Below, one piece after another: positions 1-9,687 of a DNA stretch of 34,443 nucleotides (position 1 is its first letter; the number at the start of each line of letters is the position of its first letter). The position numbers were made by a program, and so were the translations under genes. This DNA is from Coxiella sp. (in: g-proteobacteria) (GTDB taxonomy: Bacteria; Pseudomonadota; Gammaproteobacteria; Coxiellales; Coxiellaceae): contig NVSS01000028.1 of the NCBI GenBank assembly GCA_002732805.1, positions 1-34,443 on the forward strand, in the 5' to 3' direction. Under the pieces are notes generated by a model. It searched no databases. It was given only the letters and a program-made list of their open reading frames with translations, and was not told the origin of the DNA.

Positions 1-969
1 ATGATGCGCCAATTTGTTAACAATAAAGTGGCTTTTGTTGCGATGGAAGTGTCCTCGCATGCGTTATCACAAGGGCGCGTCAATGGTACGGAATTTGATA
101 TTGCTGTATTTACTAACTTAACACAGGACCACCTGGACTATCATGGCGATATGGCCCGTTACGCCGCAGCCAAGAAGCGATTATTTGATTGTGATACGTT
201 GCGTGGAGGCGTGGTCAATATTGATGACCCTATTGGGCAGGAAATTGTAGCTGAAAAATCGAGTCGCTATACGATGATTACGTATGCGATGCACCAGCCT
301 GCCGATGTTATGGCGCATGATATTCAATGCGTGGAAGCAGGTTTTAAAGTTGATGTTGAAACGCCGTGGGGACGTAGCGTTTTTGATGTGCCATTGCTGG
401 GCCATTTTAATATCTACAATTGTCTCGCCGTGATTGGCGTACTGGGTCTGTTGCAGGTTCCCTTTGAATCGATGCCGTCACTCATTGCCCAATTACAACC
501 GCCACCGGGAAGAATGGAGGTGTATTCGACGCCTGATAGCGCAACGATCGTGGTTGATTTTGCACATACACCGGATGCGTTGAAGCAGGCATTGCTGACA
601 TTGCGTTCTAATTGTGATGGACGTTTAGTGTGTGTGTTCGGTTGTGGTGGTGATCGTGATCAGGATAAGCGTATTGAAATGGGGCGTGTTGCGAGTGCGC
701 TTTGTGATGGTGTTATTGTGACCAACGATAATCCGAGGAATGAGGATCCACGTGGTATTGCCGATGCCATCTGCGAAGGAATTGATCAGAATAAATTAAT
801 GTGTATTGAACTTGATCGGCGATTGGCGATACGCAAAGCGATCACATTGGCGGGCAAGGATGATTTAATTTTGATCGCCGGCAAAGGGTTTGAGTCAGAA
901 CAAATTATTGGTGATAAAGTTTTGCCGTTTAATGATGGCATCGTGGTGAAAGAGACGTTAGACTTATAA
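1..969 (+). CDS. murE: UDP-N-acetylmuramoyl-tripeptide synthetase MurE, 5' truncated by the window edge
   Basis: 322 aa with Mur ligase motifs (EVSSHALSQGRV, NLTQDHLDYHGD, DFAHTPDAL) and the DNPRNEDP motif typical of meso-DAP-adding MurE; first in a dcw cluster. Confidence 0.95.
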   Translation: MMRQFVNNKVAFVAMEVSSHALSQGRVNGTEFDIAVFTNLTQDHLDYHGDMARYAAAKKRLFDCDTLRGGVVNIDDPIGQEIVAEKSSRYTMITYAMHQPADVMAHDIQCVEAGFKVDVETPWGRSVFDVPLLGHFNIYNCLAVIGVLGLLQVPFESMPSLIAQLQPPPGRMEVYSTPDSATIVVDFAHTPDALKQALLTLRSNCDGRLVCVFGCGGDRDQDKRIEMGRVASALCDGVIVTNDNPRNEDPRGIADAICEGIDQNKLMCIELDRRLAIRKAITLAGKDDLILIAGKGFESEQIIGDKVLPFNDGIVVKETLDL

Positions 970-1002
970 ATAGTGCGTTAAAAACTAGAGTGAGGATCTG
1001 CT

Positions 1003-2343
1003 GTGCTATTATCTCAAGTCGCTGCCATTACAAATGGTCAATTGATGGGCAGCGATGGTAATGTTATTAGCGTCAATATTGATACCAGAACACTGGCGCA
1101 GGGTGACCTTTATATCGCAATCGTGGGCGAGTCAAAAAATGGCCACGCGTATATTTCTCAAGCCATAACAGCAGGCGCCGCTGCTATCCTGTCAGACCGC
1201 ACACTTGATGTGCAGATTCCTTACGTCAAAGTTGCAGATACGACAACAGCATTACAACAGCTCGCGGTGGCACAGCGTGACGTGTGTGATGTCAAGACGA
1301 TTGCCGTAACAGGCAGTTGTGGGAAGACAACAACGCGCGCTTTTTTACAAGCCGTATTTGCACAGAAGGGAAATACACATGCGAGCGTGGGTAGTTTCAA
1401 TAATCATATTGGTGTACCGCTGACATTATTAGCGTTAAAAAATGAACATGAATTTTTAATATCTGAGGTAGGTACGAATGCGATGGGTGAGATTGCGCCG
1501 CTTACCATGATGATAAAGCCGGATGTGGCGATGATCACCAATGTGGGTCCTGGCCATTTAGAGGGTTTCGGCTCCTTGCAGAATATTGCCGAAGAAAAAG
1601 GCACGATCTTTTCAGGCTTGTCTCAGGGTGGAACAGCCATTATCAATAGTGATGACCGCTTTGCATCGTATTGGCGCCCTTTGAATCAAGCACACCGTAT
1701 ATTAACCTTTGGTATCAAGCACGATGCGGATGTAATGGCAGACAATATCATCATGGATGCCCATGGCTATGCGTCGTTTACCTTGGTATTGCCAGAGACG
1801 TACGTTGATGTGACGCTGGCGACATTGGGAATGCATAATGTGGCTAACGCGTTGGCCGCAGCGGCGGCAGGTTATGCCTTGGGCTTAACAGCACTACAAA
1901 TTAAAGCCGGCCTTGAAGCTACGGTTGCTGAAAAACACCGTTTAGTGAAGACCGTGTTGCCTTCAGGCGCTATATTGATTGATGATAGCTATAACGCAAA
2001 CCCACTGTCGACTGAGGCAGCACTTTCGTTATTAGCACAAAAAGCAAGTGCATCTGTGTTAGTATTTGGAGACATGAAAGAATTAGGTGACAATGCGCTC
2101 GCATTGCATGCCGATATTGGCGAAAAGGCAAAGCAGTTAGGCCTTGCGCATCTTTATTGTTACGGTGATCTTACAAAGCAAACCGCTGACGCCTTTGGCG
2201 AAGGCGCTTATCATTTTGACGATAAAAATAGGCTCATTGATCAATTGAAAAATGAATTAAATCCGGGGCAGACAATTTTAGTAAAAGGGTCGCGGTCAAT
2301 GAAAATGGAAGAGGTTGTCGCAGGGCTGCTTTCTGTAGAATGA
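1003..2343 (+). CDS. murF: UDP-N-acetylmuramoyl-tripeptide--D-alanyl-D-alanine ligase MurF (GTG start)
   Basis: VTGSCGKTTTRAFL P-loop, DDSYNANPLS and VFGDMKELG motifs; dcw position. Confidence 0.95.
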   Translation: MLLSQVAAITNGQLMGSDGNVISVNIDTRTLAQGDLYIAIVGESKNGHAYISQAITAGAAAILSDRTLDVQIPYVKVADTTTALQQLAVAQRDVCDVKTIAVTGSCGKTTTRAFLQAVFAQKGNTHASVGSFNNHIGVPLTLLALKNEHEFLISEVGTNAMGEIAPLTMMIKPDVAMITNVGPGHLEGFGSLQNIAEEKGTIFSGLSQGGTAIINSDDRFASYWRPLNQAHRILTFGIKHDADVMADNIIMDAHGYASFTLVLPETYVDVTLATLGMHNVANALAAAAAGYALGLTALQIKAGLEATVAEKHRLVKTVLPSGAILIDDSYNANPLSTEAALSLLAQKASASVLVFGDMKELGDNALALHADIGEKAKQLGLAHLYCYGDLTKQTADAFGEGAYHFDDKNRLIDQLKNELNPGQTILVKGSRSMKMEEVVAGLLSVE

Positions 2344-2353
2344 GGAAATTTAA

Positions 2354-3436
2354 ATGTTATTACTATTAATGAAACACTTTGAGCATTACCTCCATTTTTT
2401 GCGTGTGTTTCATTATATTACGTTTCGTTCGATTGTGGCGGCCTTAACCGCGTTCTTGATTTCTATTTTGTTGGGGCCAACATTGATTCGTAAGCTGAAG
2501 AAGCTACAAATAGGGCAGTCTGTGCGCGATGATGGCCCCCAATCGCACCTTGTAAAATCAGGCACGCCGACGATGGGGGGGATATTAATCTTATTCTCGA
2601 TTGCCATTAGTGTGTTGTTGTGGGGTGATCTCAGCAATCGTTTTATCTGGTTAACCTTACTCGTTATGTTTGGCTTTGGAATCATTGGGTTTATTGATGA
2701 CTATCGTAAAGTTATCTATAAAAACAGTGACGGGTTAAAAAGTCGTTGGAAGTATTTTTGGCAATCTGTTGTCGGCCTGGGGGTGGCGTGCTTGCTTTTT
2801 TATACCGCCAATTCGCCGAGTGATACACAGTTGGTCATACCCTTTGTCAAAACAGTGATGCCGCAGATGGGCTTATTTTTTATCGTGTTTGCCTATTTTG
2901 TGATTGTGGGCACGAGTAATGCAGTGAATTTAACCGATGGGCTAGATGGTTTAGCGATGATGCCGTGTGTGTTTGTCGCGCTTGCATTGGGGGTGTTTGC
3001 TTATGTTGCGGGGAACGTCGATTTTTCACATTACTTAGCGATTCCCTATGTGCCCGGCGCGGATGAAATGGTAATCTTCTGCGCGGCACTCGTTGGTTCG
3101 GGCCTCGGATTTTTATGGTATAACACGTACCCGGCAGAAATATTTATGGGTGACGTGGGATCGCTGGGGTTGGGTGCAACGCTGGGTATGATCGCCATTA
3201 CCGCACGCCAAGAGCTGGTGTTACTGATTATGGGTGGTGTGTTTGTTGCCGAGACGGTATCGGTGATACTTCAAGTGGGGAGTTACAAGATCCGTGGCAA
3301 ACGTATTTTCAAAATGGCGCCGTTACACCATCATTACGAACTTAAAGGTTGGGCTGAACCCAAAGTGATTTCACGTTTTTGGATTGTGACGGTTGTTTTG
3401 GTTTTGGTCGGGTTATCAACATTGAAATTGAGATAA
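2354..3436 (+). CDS. mraY: Phospho-N-acetylmuramoyl-pentapeptide transferase MraY
   Basis: Multi-pass protein with [42 protein letters not shown] motifs. Confidence 0.97.
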   Translation: MLLLLMKHFEHYLHFLRVFHYITFRSIVAALTAFLISILLGPTLIRKLKKLQIGQSVRDDGPQSHLVKSGTPTMGGILILFSIAISVLLWGDLSNRFIWLTLLVMFGFGIIGFIDDYRKVIYKNSDGLKSRWKYFWQSVVGLGVACLLFYTANSPSDTQLVIPFVKTVMPQMGLFFIVFAYFVIVGTSNAVNLTDGLDGLAMMPCVFVALALGVFAYVAGNVDFSHYLAIPYVPGADEMVIFCAALVGSGLGFLWYNTYPAEIFMGDVGSLGLGATLGMIAITARQELVLLIMGGVFVAETVSVILQVGSYKIRGKRIFKMAPLHHHYELKGWAEPKVISRFWIVTVVLVLVGLSTLKLR

Positions 3437-3437
3437 G

Positions 3438-4787
3438 ATGAACGTCGTCATTGGCCTTGGAAAAACAGGCATTTCCTGTGTGGACTATTTTCAACGTCAA
3501 GGCAAGCCCGTCACACTATTAGACACGCGTGACGATCCGCCGGGTCTCGCTGCATTTCAAACCACTTATCCCGATGTGCCGGTTATTACTGGGCAACTAC
3601 CTGCCGCATTATTATTGGCAACAGATGAAATCGTGGTAAGCCCAGGTATTTCATTACAAACACCTGCATTAGCATCGGCTATTGAGCAAGGTGTTGCTTG
3701 TATTGGTGATATCGAACTGTTTGCACGTGAAGCAACCGCACCTATTGTTGCGATTACGGGCTCCAATGGCAAAACAACCTTGACCCACATGGTGGCTCAA
3801 ATGGTTCGCGATGCAGGGTTAACGGCGGAGGTATGTGGTAATGTAGGCGTGCCTGTTTTAGACCTGTTAAAAGATAAAACGCCTGATGTCTATGTGATGG
3901 AGCTCTCGAGTTTTCAGCTCGAAACCACGTTTTCATTGAAGCCTAACGTAGCGGTAGTGTTGAATGTGTCGCCTGATCATATGGATCGTTATGCCTCAGT
4001 TGCAGCCTATCGAGCAGCTAAGCAGCGCGTATATCGAGGCTGTCATTTTGCTATTCTCAACGCTGATGAGCCAGAGATTTGGCAGCAGGGTGTGTTACCG
4101 GAGTCTCCGAGCAATCAATTATTGATTTCGACACGACATGTGTTGGCTGATGGGTTCTCAATTTCGCCTGATAACCGCGTGTGCCTTGACGCGAAGCCGT
4201 GGGTGGCAACCTCTGAATTTGCTTATCATGGCGGCCATCATAATCAAAATACATTGGCAGCACTAGCGATCGGACATTGCCTTGGTTTAACAAAGGATAC
4301 GATGCTGGCATCGTTGAAAGCGTTTAAAGGGCTGCACCATCGCTGTGAGAAAATAGCGACGCTTGATGGGGTTGATTGGTACAATGACTCCAAGGCAACG
4401 AATGTGGGTGCGGTGGTTGCTGCATTAAATAGCCTAGGCCCACGCTATTCTGATATTATCTTGATTGCAGGTGGTGATGCCAAGCAAGCAGACTTGAGTG
4501 GCTTGCAACCGGTGTTGAAGCAGTATGTCTCTCGATTAATCGTGATTGGCGCAGCAGCCGATGAACTGCAAATACTGTTTGGGGAGGTGGTGTCTACCCA
4601 CTATGCGTGTGGTTTAGAAGCAGCAGTACATGAGGCACGACAATGTGCGACAATGGGAAGTGCTGTTATTTTGTCCCCTGCTTGTGCCAGCTGGGATATG
4701 TTTGAAAGTTATGAACAGCGTGGTAATTTATTTAAAGAAGCCGTTCAGGAGTTGATCGATGAGCAAGGAAATGCAACGCAAACGTAA
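3438..4787 (+). CDS. murD: UDP-N-acetylmuramoylalanine--D-glutamate ligase MurD
   Basis: ITGSNGKTTLTHM, ELSSFQLETT, NVSPDHMDRY, WYNDSKATNVGA motifs. Confidence 0.96.
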   Translation: MNVVIGLGKTGISCVDYFQRQGKPVTLLDTRDDPPGLAAFQTTYPDVPVITGQLPAALLLATDEIVVSPGISLQTPALASAIEQGVACIGDIELFAREATAPIVAITGSNGKTTLTHMVAQMVRDAGLTAEVCGNVGVPVLDLLKDKTPDVYVMELSSFQLETTFSLKPNVAVVLNVSPDHMDRYASVAAYRAAKQRVYRGCHFAILNADEPEIWQQGVLPESPSNQLLISTRHVLADGFSISPDNRVCLDAKPWVATSEFAYHGGHHNQNTLAALAIGHCLGLTKDTMLASLKAFKGLHHRCEKIATLDGVDWYNDSKATNVGAVVAALNSLGPRYSDIILIAGGDAKQADLSGLQPVLKQYVSRLIVIGAAADELQILFGEVVSTHYACGLEAAVHEARQCATMGSAVILSPACASWDMFESYEQRGNLFKEAVQELIDEQGNATQT

Positions 4788-5925
4788 TGCCCCCGTTTCA
4801 TTTGATGGTATTTTAATTACTTTGACGCTATTGCTGGTTGCTTTTGGTTTAGTCATGGTGGCCTCAAGTTCGATGGTGATTTCAGACCAGCAGTATGGCT
4901 ACCCCTTTCATTATTTAGTAAAACAAGCTATTTTTATTGGCATGGGGTTCGTTGCTGCATTGATTATGACGCGTGTCCCCCAGCAATTTTGGGAGAAATA
5001 CAGCTTACCTTTGTTGGGTATCGGTATTGTTTTATTGTTGGCGGTGTTGGTGCCGGGCATTGGGCGTTCAGTGAACGGTAGTCGACGTTGGTTAAATTTT
5101 GGATTCATTGGCTTTCAGGTATCTGAAGTTATCAAATTATGTGCGTTTATTTATTTGGCTTCTTATCTGGCGCGTTTTCAGGACGAGGTACAAACGACCC
5201 TGAAAGGCTTTATTAAGCCAATGTTATTGTTAGGGGTTATGGCCGTATTGCTTTTGCTGGAACCCAACTTTGGATCGGTCGTTGTCATCACGGCGGTATT
5301 TTTAGCGGTATTGTTTTTAGCAGGTGCACGGATAATGCCGTTCCTCCTATTAATTATAGTCGTTGCGGGGTTGTTGGGATTATTGGCCGTGCTCTCACCT
5401 TACCGTATGGCGCGCCTTACCACTTTTTTAAATCCATGGCACAATGCCTATGGCTCGGGCTATCAGCTCACACAATCCTTGATCGCATTCGGCCGTGGCG
5501 GTTGGTTTGGCGTCGGTCTGGGCAATAGCATCCAAAAATTATTTTACCTACCAGAGGCACACACTGATTTTATTTTTGCCGTGATTTCAGAAGAGCTGGG
5601 ATTGGTTGGTGAGCTTGCATTGCTCGGTTTATTTGCTTGTCTCGTGTCCCGCATTCTCTTTATTGGCCGTCGTGCTATGCTGGGCGCACATTTGTTTTCA
5701 GGCTATTTCTGTTATGCCGTGGCATTGTGGTTTGCTTTTCAGGTAGTGGTCAATGTGGGCGTTTGTGCCGGGTTATTACCGACAAAAGGGTTAACCCTGC
5801 CCTTTATAAGTTATGGCGGCAGTAGTGTTCTTGTAAATTGTTTGGTCATTGGTATTGTGTTACGTGTAGCACACGAATCGAGCGGACAACGCGTGCCTGT
5901 GTCTTCTCGCGTCATGCGCGCTTAA
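4759..5925 (+). CDS. ftsW: Cell division lipid II polymerase FtsW (SEDS family)
   Basis: 388 aa multi-TM; NGSRRWLNFGFIGFQVSEVIK, PEAHTDFIFAVISEELGLVG, GLTLPFISYGGSS motifs; overlaps the murD 3' end by 29 bp. Confidence 0.96.
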   Translation: MSKEMQRKRNAPVSFDGILITLTLLLVAFGLVMVASSSMVISDQQYGYPFHYLVKQAIFIGMGFVAALIMTRVPQQFWEKYSLPLLGIGIVLLLAVLVPGIGRSVNGSRRWLNFGFIGFQVSEVIKLCAFIYLASYLARFQDEVQTTLKGFIKPMLLLGVMAVLLLLEPNFGSVVVITAVFLAVLFLAGARIMPFLLLIIVVAGLLGLLAVLSPYRMARLTTFLNPWHNAYGSGYQLTQSLIAFGRGGWFGVGLGNSIQKLFYLPEAHTDFIFAVISEELGLVGELALLGLFACLVSRILFIGRRAMLGAHLFSGYFCYAVALWFAFQVVVNVGVCAGLLPTKGLTLPFISYGGSSVLVNCLVIGIVLRVAHESSGQRVPVSSRVMRA

Positions 5926-5968
5926 GGGTTAACTATCAGTTTCGCCCCATTTTTGGCATAATAGCCAA

Positions 5969-7348
5969 ATGAACTTACTTGATGATAAAAACGTACGTCA
6001 TGTCCACTGCATTGGAGCGGGCGGCATTGGTGTGAGTGCCTTGGTGGAAATTCTCTTAAAACGTGGCTTTTCAGTGTCAGGCTCTGACTCAAAAGAATCA
6101 GACCGTCTGAGTTATTTGCGTTCGCTGGGGGCAACCATGCATGTGGGTCACCACGCGGAGCATGTGAATGGCGCTGAGATGGTGGTTTATTCTAGTGCAA
6201 TTGATAAGCAGAACCCCGAATTGCAACGGGCAGCAACCACGGGGTTGCACTTAGTAAAGCGCGGGCGTTTGTTGGCGGATATTATGCAATATTACCGCGG
6301 CATTGCCATTTCAGGAACGCATGGTAAGACCACGACAACAGCGTTAACGGCACATATATTACTGCAAGCCGGGCTTGACCCGACCTATTTTATTGGTGGT
6401 ATCCCTTGTGATCGTAAGAGCCCCGTACATATTGGCAATAGCAAAATATTTATCGCAGAAGCCGACGAAAGTGACGCTTCTTTTTTATACATGCAACCGA
6501 AAATTGCTGTTGTCACCAATATCGAATGTGACCATATGTCAACGTATGCGGGTAGTGAAAATGAATTGCGTCAATCATTCTTGCTTTTTTTAAAGCATAT
6601 TCCAGAGGATGGCTGTGCGATTCTTTGTTTAGATGATGCGAATGTGCAACAGCTATTACCTAAAATTTCGTGTGCCGTTAAAACATATGGTACGCATAAG
6701 AAAAGTGACTATGCCATTCTTGACTACCAACAAATTGGATTGCAGGGGCGTGCTACTGTAAAGACGCCATCAGGTGTATTGGAGCTGCAGTTAAATTTAC
6801 CGGGGCTGCATAACATAATGAATGCAGTGGCAGCGATTGTTGTTGCGCATCAGCTTGGTGTTTCGGATGAAAAAATAGTGGCCGCACTAAAAACTTTTTC
6901 AGGTGTTGGGCGACGGTTTCAATCACATGGCGATGTGGATATTGCGGGTAAAAAAATCTCTATTTTTGAAGACTATGGGCATCACCCTACGGAAGTGAAA
7001 GCCACGTATTATGCTGCCAAACAAGCGTTTCCAGGGCGCCGCGTATGGCTTGTCTATCAGCCGCATCGTTATTCACGAACACGTGATTTAATGGATGAAT
7101 TTGTGACTGTGCTCAGTGACGTAGAATATTTAATACTATTGCCCACGTATGCGGCGAGTGAGGCTGATATTCCTGAGGCAAACAGCCGTGCACTCTATGC
7201 AAAATTACAGCAAAACCATCATGCGCGCCATTGCCTGGACGATAAAGCGGCTATCTATCCACTATTGAATGACATTGTGCAAGAAGGTGATGTTGTTATG
7301 TTCCAAGGTGCGGGTGATGTGGGTGCGTTGTCGCGTGTGTGGTTATGA
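5969..7348 (+). CDS. murC: UDP-N-acetylmuramate--L-alanine ligase MurC
   Basis: GAGGIGVSALVEIL, ISGTHGKTTTTAL, AEADESDASFL, DYGHHPTEVKAT, YQPHRYSRTRDL motifs. Confidence 0.97.
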   Translation: MNLLDDKNVRHVHCIGAGGIGVSALVEILLKRGFSVSGSDSKESDRLSYLRSLGATMHVGHHAEHVNGAEMVVYSSAIDKQNPELQRAATTGLHLVKRGRLLADIMQYYRGIAISGTHGKTTTTALTAHILLQAGLDPTYFIGGIPCDRKSPVHIGNSKIFIAEADESDASFLYMQPKIAVVTNIECDHMSTYAGSENELRQSFLLFLKHIPEDGCAILCLDDANVQQLLPKISCAVKTYGTHKKSDYAILDYQQIGLQGRATVKTPSGVLELQLNLPGLHNIMNAVAAIVVAHQLGVSDEKIVAALKTFSGVGRRFQSHGDVDIAGKKISIFEDYGHHPTEVKATYYAAKQAFPGRRVWLVYQPHRYSRTRDLMDEFVTVLSDVEYLILLPTYAASEADIPEANSRALYAKLQQNHHARHCLDDKAAIYPLLNDIVQEGDVVMFQGAGDVGALSRVWL

Positions 7349-8442
7349 AAAAAATATTAATAATTGCCGGTGGCACAGGCGGGCATATTTTTCCAGGGAT
7401 CGCTGTTGCTGACGCATTGACTGCCAAAGGGTGTGATGTTGCCTGGCTGGGCTCTAAGATTGGTTTGGAGAAAACATTAGTACCTAAGCGCTACCCTATG
7501 CATGTTGTATCGGTATTTCAATTGCGCGGTAAAGGGTTGTTGGCGAAGTTAGGATTGCCCTTTCAGTTAACACGTTCTGTGTGCCAAGCGTTGCGTCTGT
7601 TGCGCCGCTTAAAGCCAGACGTCGTGGTGGCCTTTGGCGGCTTTGTGGCAGGTCCGGGTGCAATTGCTGCTAAGCTATTAAAAATCCCATTGATCATTCA
7701 TGAGCAAAATGCACGCGCCGGATTAACCAATCGTTATTTAGCGAAAATTTCCAAGATGACGTTACAAGCTTTCCCACAAGCTTTTTCAAGTACGGTAGTG
7801 GCAACAACCGTGGGCAATCCTGTGCGTGATACGTTATTGAAAATTCCAGAGCCGTCGATACGTTTGGCGGACCATCAGGGAGCCTTACGTATTTTAGTGT
7901 TGGGCGGTAGCCTGGGTGCGCGTGCGCTTAATGATGCCGTCATTGATTGGTGGCAGCGCTATCATAGTGATGCTGTGTGTCTCAGGCATCAAACAGGGAA
8001 AATGCATATTGATACCGTTCGTAAGCAGTATGCACAGCATGATTTATCCGCTGATGCGTTACCCTTTATCGATGACATGGAGGCAGCGCTACGTTGGGCT
8101 GATCTTGTGATTTGTCGCGCGGGCGCCATTACCGTGGCTGAGTTATCAGATGTGGGTATTGCCGCTATTTATATTCCGATGCCGCATGCGATGGATAATC
8201 ACCAATACTATAATGCAAAGTATTTATCGGACAAAGATGCGGCACTATTGATCGAACAAAAAAACATAACTGCGGACAGCTTGAATATGCTCATTGCGCC
8301 GTTTATTACTGATCGTCAGCGTGTTATAGCGATGAGTGAAAAAGCACGCGCGTCGGCCATGCGTGATGCAACAGCTACCATAGCGACAATTGTCATTAAA
8401 GCCGAACGTGCTAATTTGCCGCAAATTAATAATGCGTTATAA
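7345..8442 (+). CDS. murG: UDP-N-acetylglucosamine--undecaprenyl-P-P-MurNAc-pentapeptide transferase MurG
   Basis: AGGTGGHIFPGIAVAD, HEQNARAGLTNRYLAK, VLGGSLGARALND motifs; ATG overlaps the murC stop as ATGA. Confidence 0.97.
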   Translation: MKKILIIAGGTGGHIFPGIAVADALTAKGCDVAWLGSKIGLEKTLVPKRYPMHVVSVFQLRGKGLLAKLGLPFQLTRSVCQALRLLRRLKPDVVVAFGGFVAGPGAIAAKLLKIPLIIHEQNARAGLTNRYLAKISKMTLQAFPQAFSSTVVATTVGNPVRDTLLKIPEPSIRLADHQGALRILVLGGSLGARALNDAVIDWWQRYHSDAVCLRHQTGKMHIDTVRKQYAQHDLSADALPFIDDMEAALRWADLVICRAGAITVAELSDVGIAAIYIPMPHAMDNHQYYNAKYLSDKDAALLIEQKNITADSLNMLIAPFITDRQRVIAMSEKARASAMRDATATIATIVIKAERANLPQINNAL

Positions 8443-8533
8443 TGCGTGTCTAGCCAGCTAATGAAGGGGAGTGAGTGATGAAACGGATGGTCATGTATGC
8501 TGGCTTCACCGCTGTCGCTAAAACTAAATTCTC

Positions 8534-8539
8534 TATAAT
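8534..8539 (+). promoter_or_regulatory. Candidate -10 element (TATAAT) of an internal promoter upstream of ftsQ
   Basis: Perfect TATAAT in the ~300-bp murG-ftsQ gap; the -35 region is weak. Confidence 0.35.
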
Positions 8540-8742
8540 AGCCTACGTGTTTAACGATCATTAATGGGCATCATTAAAATAGCAGCACTGCCAGGCGCAA
8601 TTTTTTGCATTATGATGCTCCGTACGGGCGAGGAAAAAAGTTCAATTGTAGTATCGATGTTTGTAGGCGTCAAACGATGGGCTATTCCCTAGAGCCGCAT
8701 TTTGCTGTACTGTATGGTTACCGAAATAACTCTGGTTGGAGT

Positions 8743-9504
8743 ATGCAATCGAAACACCTACAGGCTGCATCACGTAAGGAACCGTGGTCGTTTTTTAGAT
8801 TATTTAACCTTATTCCGCTGGCGTTGCTTATTGTTGTGGTGGGTGTTGTGGGGTGGTTATGGCAGCGCATGCAAGATCCAAGAAATTATCCAATAGAGCA
8901 CGTTAAGCTTGTGACTCAGGGTCAATATATTCCCCAGATTGATATTCGAAAAGCGATTAGAGCGCATACACATGGTGGATTTTTCTCATTAGATATAAAA
9001 GGGCTAAAACAAGGTCTTTTGTATGACCCGTGGGTTAAGAATGTATCTATTAGACGTGTTTGGCCCAATAGCTTAGTTGTTGACATTCAAGAGCAGCAGC
9101 CATTAGCGCGTTGGGGTATGAGCGGGGTATTAAGCACGCAAGGTGATGTCTTTTATCCCGCATCGTCGACTATTCCTCAGTCGCTTCCTGAAATTGACGG
9201 CCCCATGAGCGCAAAGGGTGATATATTATCTAATTTAATTCTGTTTTCGTCGGAGTTAGCATCACTCAATTTGAGTGTTACTAAGCTGGTTGTATCGCCG
9301 CGTTTATCTTGGATGGTGTGGCTGAATAATGGTATTCGCGTGAACTTATGCCGCAGTGATGTGCAAAATCGTTTTGATGAGTTTGTTAAGCTGTATCCGC
9401 GGGTAATTGGCAATAGGGCACAAGATGTTGTGTCTGTGAACCTTTGTTATCCCAATGGGCTGGCTGTGCGCTGGAAGAATGGAAAAGCGCCGCAGTCTAC
9501 GTAG
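8743..9504 (+). CDS. ftsQ: Cell division protein FtsQ (start chosen at internal ATG 8743; the ORF track opens at 8605)
   Basis: Single N-terminal TM (LFNLIPLALLIVVVGVVGWLW), POTRA/FtsQ pattern (DPWVKNVSIRRVWPNSLVVDIQEQQPLARWG), located before ftsA. Confidence 0.9.
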   Translation: MQSKHLQAASRKEPWSFFRLFNLIPLALLIVVVGVVGWLWQRMQDPRNYPIEHVKLVTQGQYIPQIDIRKAIRAHTHGGFFSLDIKGLKQGLLYDPWVKNVSIRRVWPNSLVVDIQEQQPLARWGMSGVLSTQGDVFYPASSTIPQSLPEIDGPMSAKGDILSNLILFSSELASLNLSVTKLVVSPRLSWMVWLNNGIRVNLCRSDVQNRFDEFVKLYPRVIGNRAQDVVSVNLCYPNGLAVRWKNGKAPQST

Positions 9505-9687
9505 TGTTTTTGATCTTGAGCTTTAGTTTATATCTTTAATTTTTTGAATCTAAATGTAAATACATAAAATACAATAAATGCTACTTTTTTACATTTTTTG
9601 ATAGTGCTCTTCATATATATTCTGTATACTAATGATTTAATGCAATATGTTTTGTTGACTGCGTTAATACAGGGAGTTTTGTCGGTT

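Noticed and set aside
8605-8742. 46-aa N-terminal extension of FtsQ in the ORF track
   Set aside because: Precedes a normal FtsQ cytoplasmic/TM start at ATG 8743; no typical FtsQ has this sequence. Only flagged as a possible relict.
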